DNA of 8,381 bases from Frankiales bacterium (lineage in GTDB: Bacteria > Actinomycetota > Actinomycetes > Mycobacteriales > SCTD01): positions 1 through 8,381 of the forward strand of contig JAODNB010000135.1 in the NCBI GenBank assembly GCA_025464795.1, given 5' to 3'. Numbering within the stretch: position 1 is the stretch's first letter; each line of letters opens with the position of its first letter. The notes beneath the pieces were generated by a model that had not been told where the DNA came from, ran no database searches, and was given only the letters and a program-made list of their open reading frames with translations. Of this stretch, positions 8,359 to 8,381 are shown one piece after another. Both the position numbers and the translations under genes were made by a program.

Positions 8359-8381
8359 ATCGGAGATCGATTGCGGGCAGG

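Overview
The window is about 70% GC, with strong G/C preference at third codon positions, GTG starts, tight gene packing and short convergent or overlapping gene ends. Together with an actinobacterial-type SecA1 (start [12 protein letters not shown], long Pro/Ala/Glu linker, SEC-C zinc tail) and an adjacent Rv3235-family gene, this points to a chromosomal segment of a high-GC actinobacterium. I cannot name the genus. No RNA gene, CRISPR array, insertion sequence or phage element was seen, and all eight supported genes look intact except the one cut by the left edge.

Left region (1-2411) is a divergent envelope-stress-like block. On the minus strand an SRPBCC-fold gene (1034-588) is followed by the N-terminal membrane half of a PspC-domain protein (553 to the left edge), probably a sensor histidine kinase. 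On the plus strand a PspC/LiaF-like membrane protein (1115-2209) overlaps by 8 bp with a 69-residue two-helix membrane protein (2202-2411). The shared upstream region has a 7-bp-arm inverted repeat at 1048-1071 that could be an operator.

Middle region (2401-6944) holds a tandem-GNAT acetyltransferase on the minus strand, whose end overlaps the small membrane gene by 11 bp, and then secA on the plus strand after an 88-bp divergent intergenic region. SecA is about 1115 residues. It exceeds the usual 900-950 because of a linker of about 230 residues carrying short tandem duplications.

Right region (6945-8381) is a minus-strand operon reading toward secA: a membrane-anchored LysM protein, then an Rv3235-family (DUF6459) protein. 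It has a good promoter candidate at 8319-8347 with a palindrome over its -35 box and two copies of GTTTGC one helical turn apart near the predicted transcript start. LysM-Rv3235 next to secA is, from memory, a recurrent actinobacterial arrangement of unknown function.

Most of the window is ordinary housekeeping and membrane-related sequence. The parts most worth a second look are the divergent PspC/SRPBCC module, the regulatory DNA upstream of the LysM gene, and the SecA linker.
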